Below, piece after piece: positions 6,887 to 7,087 of a stretch of DNA of 7,087 nucleotides. Source of the stretch: an uncultured Bacteroidota bacterium (GTDB lineage: Bacteria; Bacteroidota; Bacteroidia; Bacteroidales; SZUA-534). The stretch is from the NCBI GenBank assembly GCA_937899145.1, contig CALBPW010000125.1:1-7087 (forward strand), written 5' to 3'. Within the stretch, counting starts at the first letter, position 1, and every line of letters begins with the position of its first letter. The notes beneath the pieces are model-generated. The model worked only from the letters and a program-made list of their open reading frames with translations, had not been told where the DNA came from and made no database searches. Made by a program: the position numbers and the translations under genes.

Positions 6887-7087
6887 CAGACCAGGTTGGC
6901 CAGGACGATGGCGGCCATGGCTTCCACGATGACGGGGGTGCGGAGGGCGAAGCAGGCGTCGTGACGGCCGGGGACGCCGGCTTTGGCGATGCTGGCCGTG
7001 GGCTTGAACGCCACCCTGAAGCACAGCGGATCTCCGTTGGTTATGCCACCGGCTATCCCTCCCCTGTGGGTGTTTTCCGATCCTTTG
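6886..7087 (-). CDS. aroC: Chorismate synthase, C-terminal fragment
   Basis: The minus-strand frame running from the right edge to a TGA at 6886-6888 encodes the last 66 residues of chorismate synthase. This FMN-dependent enzyme converts 5-enolpyruvylshikimate-3-phosphate to chorismate in the last step of the shikimate pathway. Family hallmarks are [16 protein letters not shown] (5-20), [13 protein letters not shown] (23-35), [12 protein letters not shown] (40-51) and [12 protein letters not shown] (54-65). The rest of the gene lies beyond the window. The stretch between SIAK and GRHD is only AGVP, whereas most chorismate synthases I recall have roughly 15-20 residues there (a TVD-type segment), so either this lineage has a short loop or a deletion is present. 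The composition and GC-ending codons differ sharply from the genes to its left, so it comes from a different genome. Confidence 0.9.
   Translation of the reverse strand, partial: KGSENTHRGGIAGGITNGDPLCFRVAFKPTASIAKAGVPGRHDACFALRTPVIVEAMAAIVLANLV

Noticed and set aside
6881..6932. C-terminal tail of the glycosyltransferase frame ([17 protein letters not shown])
   Set aside because: It is chance translation of antisense aroC after the join, and it has no family match to a glycosyltransferase.
6773..7024. Minus-strand frame giving an Arg/Pro/His-rich protein at the right end
   Set aside because: It is a shadow frame of the chorismate synthase fragment; the biased composition reflects GC-rich antisense or off-frame codons.

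Overview
The window looks like three unrelated pieces of DNA joined end to end. The middle piece (about 862-6880) is AT-rich DNA of a Bacteroidota type, probably Bacteroidales. It has a fused CcsB/CcsA cytochrome c maturation protein, a DUF7033-type polysaccharide deacetylase, SiaB/SiaC-family signalling proteins, almost no Shine-Dalgarno sequences, and a TAnnTTTG-type promoter. The left piece (1 to about 861) carries part of a repetitive, glycine/aspartate-rich gene on the minus strand. The right piece (about 6881-7087) is GC-rich, by eye well above 60%, and carries the 3' end of a chorismate synthase gene on the minus strand. At each join a gene of the middle piece and a gene of the flank are cut or abut with no insertion sequence, integrase or repeat in view. 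A chimeric metagenomic or amplified contig is therefore the simplest reading.

Middle piece, first half (plus strand, 862-2817). Three tightly packed genes probably form one transcript. The first is a protein with two SiaB-like GHKL kinase domains whose first domain is cut by the left join. Next is a SiaC-like regulatory phosphoprotein (DUF1987), then a small UPF0316/DUF2179 membrane protein. In Pseudomonas, SiaB phosphorylates SiaC, SiaA (a PP2C phosphatase) reverses this, and SiaC controls the diguanylate cyclase SiaD. No SiaA or SiaD is visible here; anything upstream is lost at the join.

Middle piece, second half. A convergent 690-residue CcsBA-type haem-handling membrane protein lies on the minus strand (2920-4992). 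A 172-base divergent intergenic region follows. On the plus strand, a polysaccharide-deacetylase-family protein (5165-6451) and a glycosyltransferase (from 6453, 1 base after the preceding stop) form a surface-polysaccharide pair. The glycosyltransferase is cut after about 142 residues by the right join.

No rRNA, tRNA, CRISPR array, transposase or convincing terminator was found. The most interesting biology is the two-kinase-domain SiaB/SiaC operon with its membrane-protein partner, and the repeat protein at the left edge. The gene neighbourhoods across 855-866 and 6875-6886 should not be trusted.
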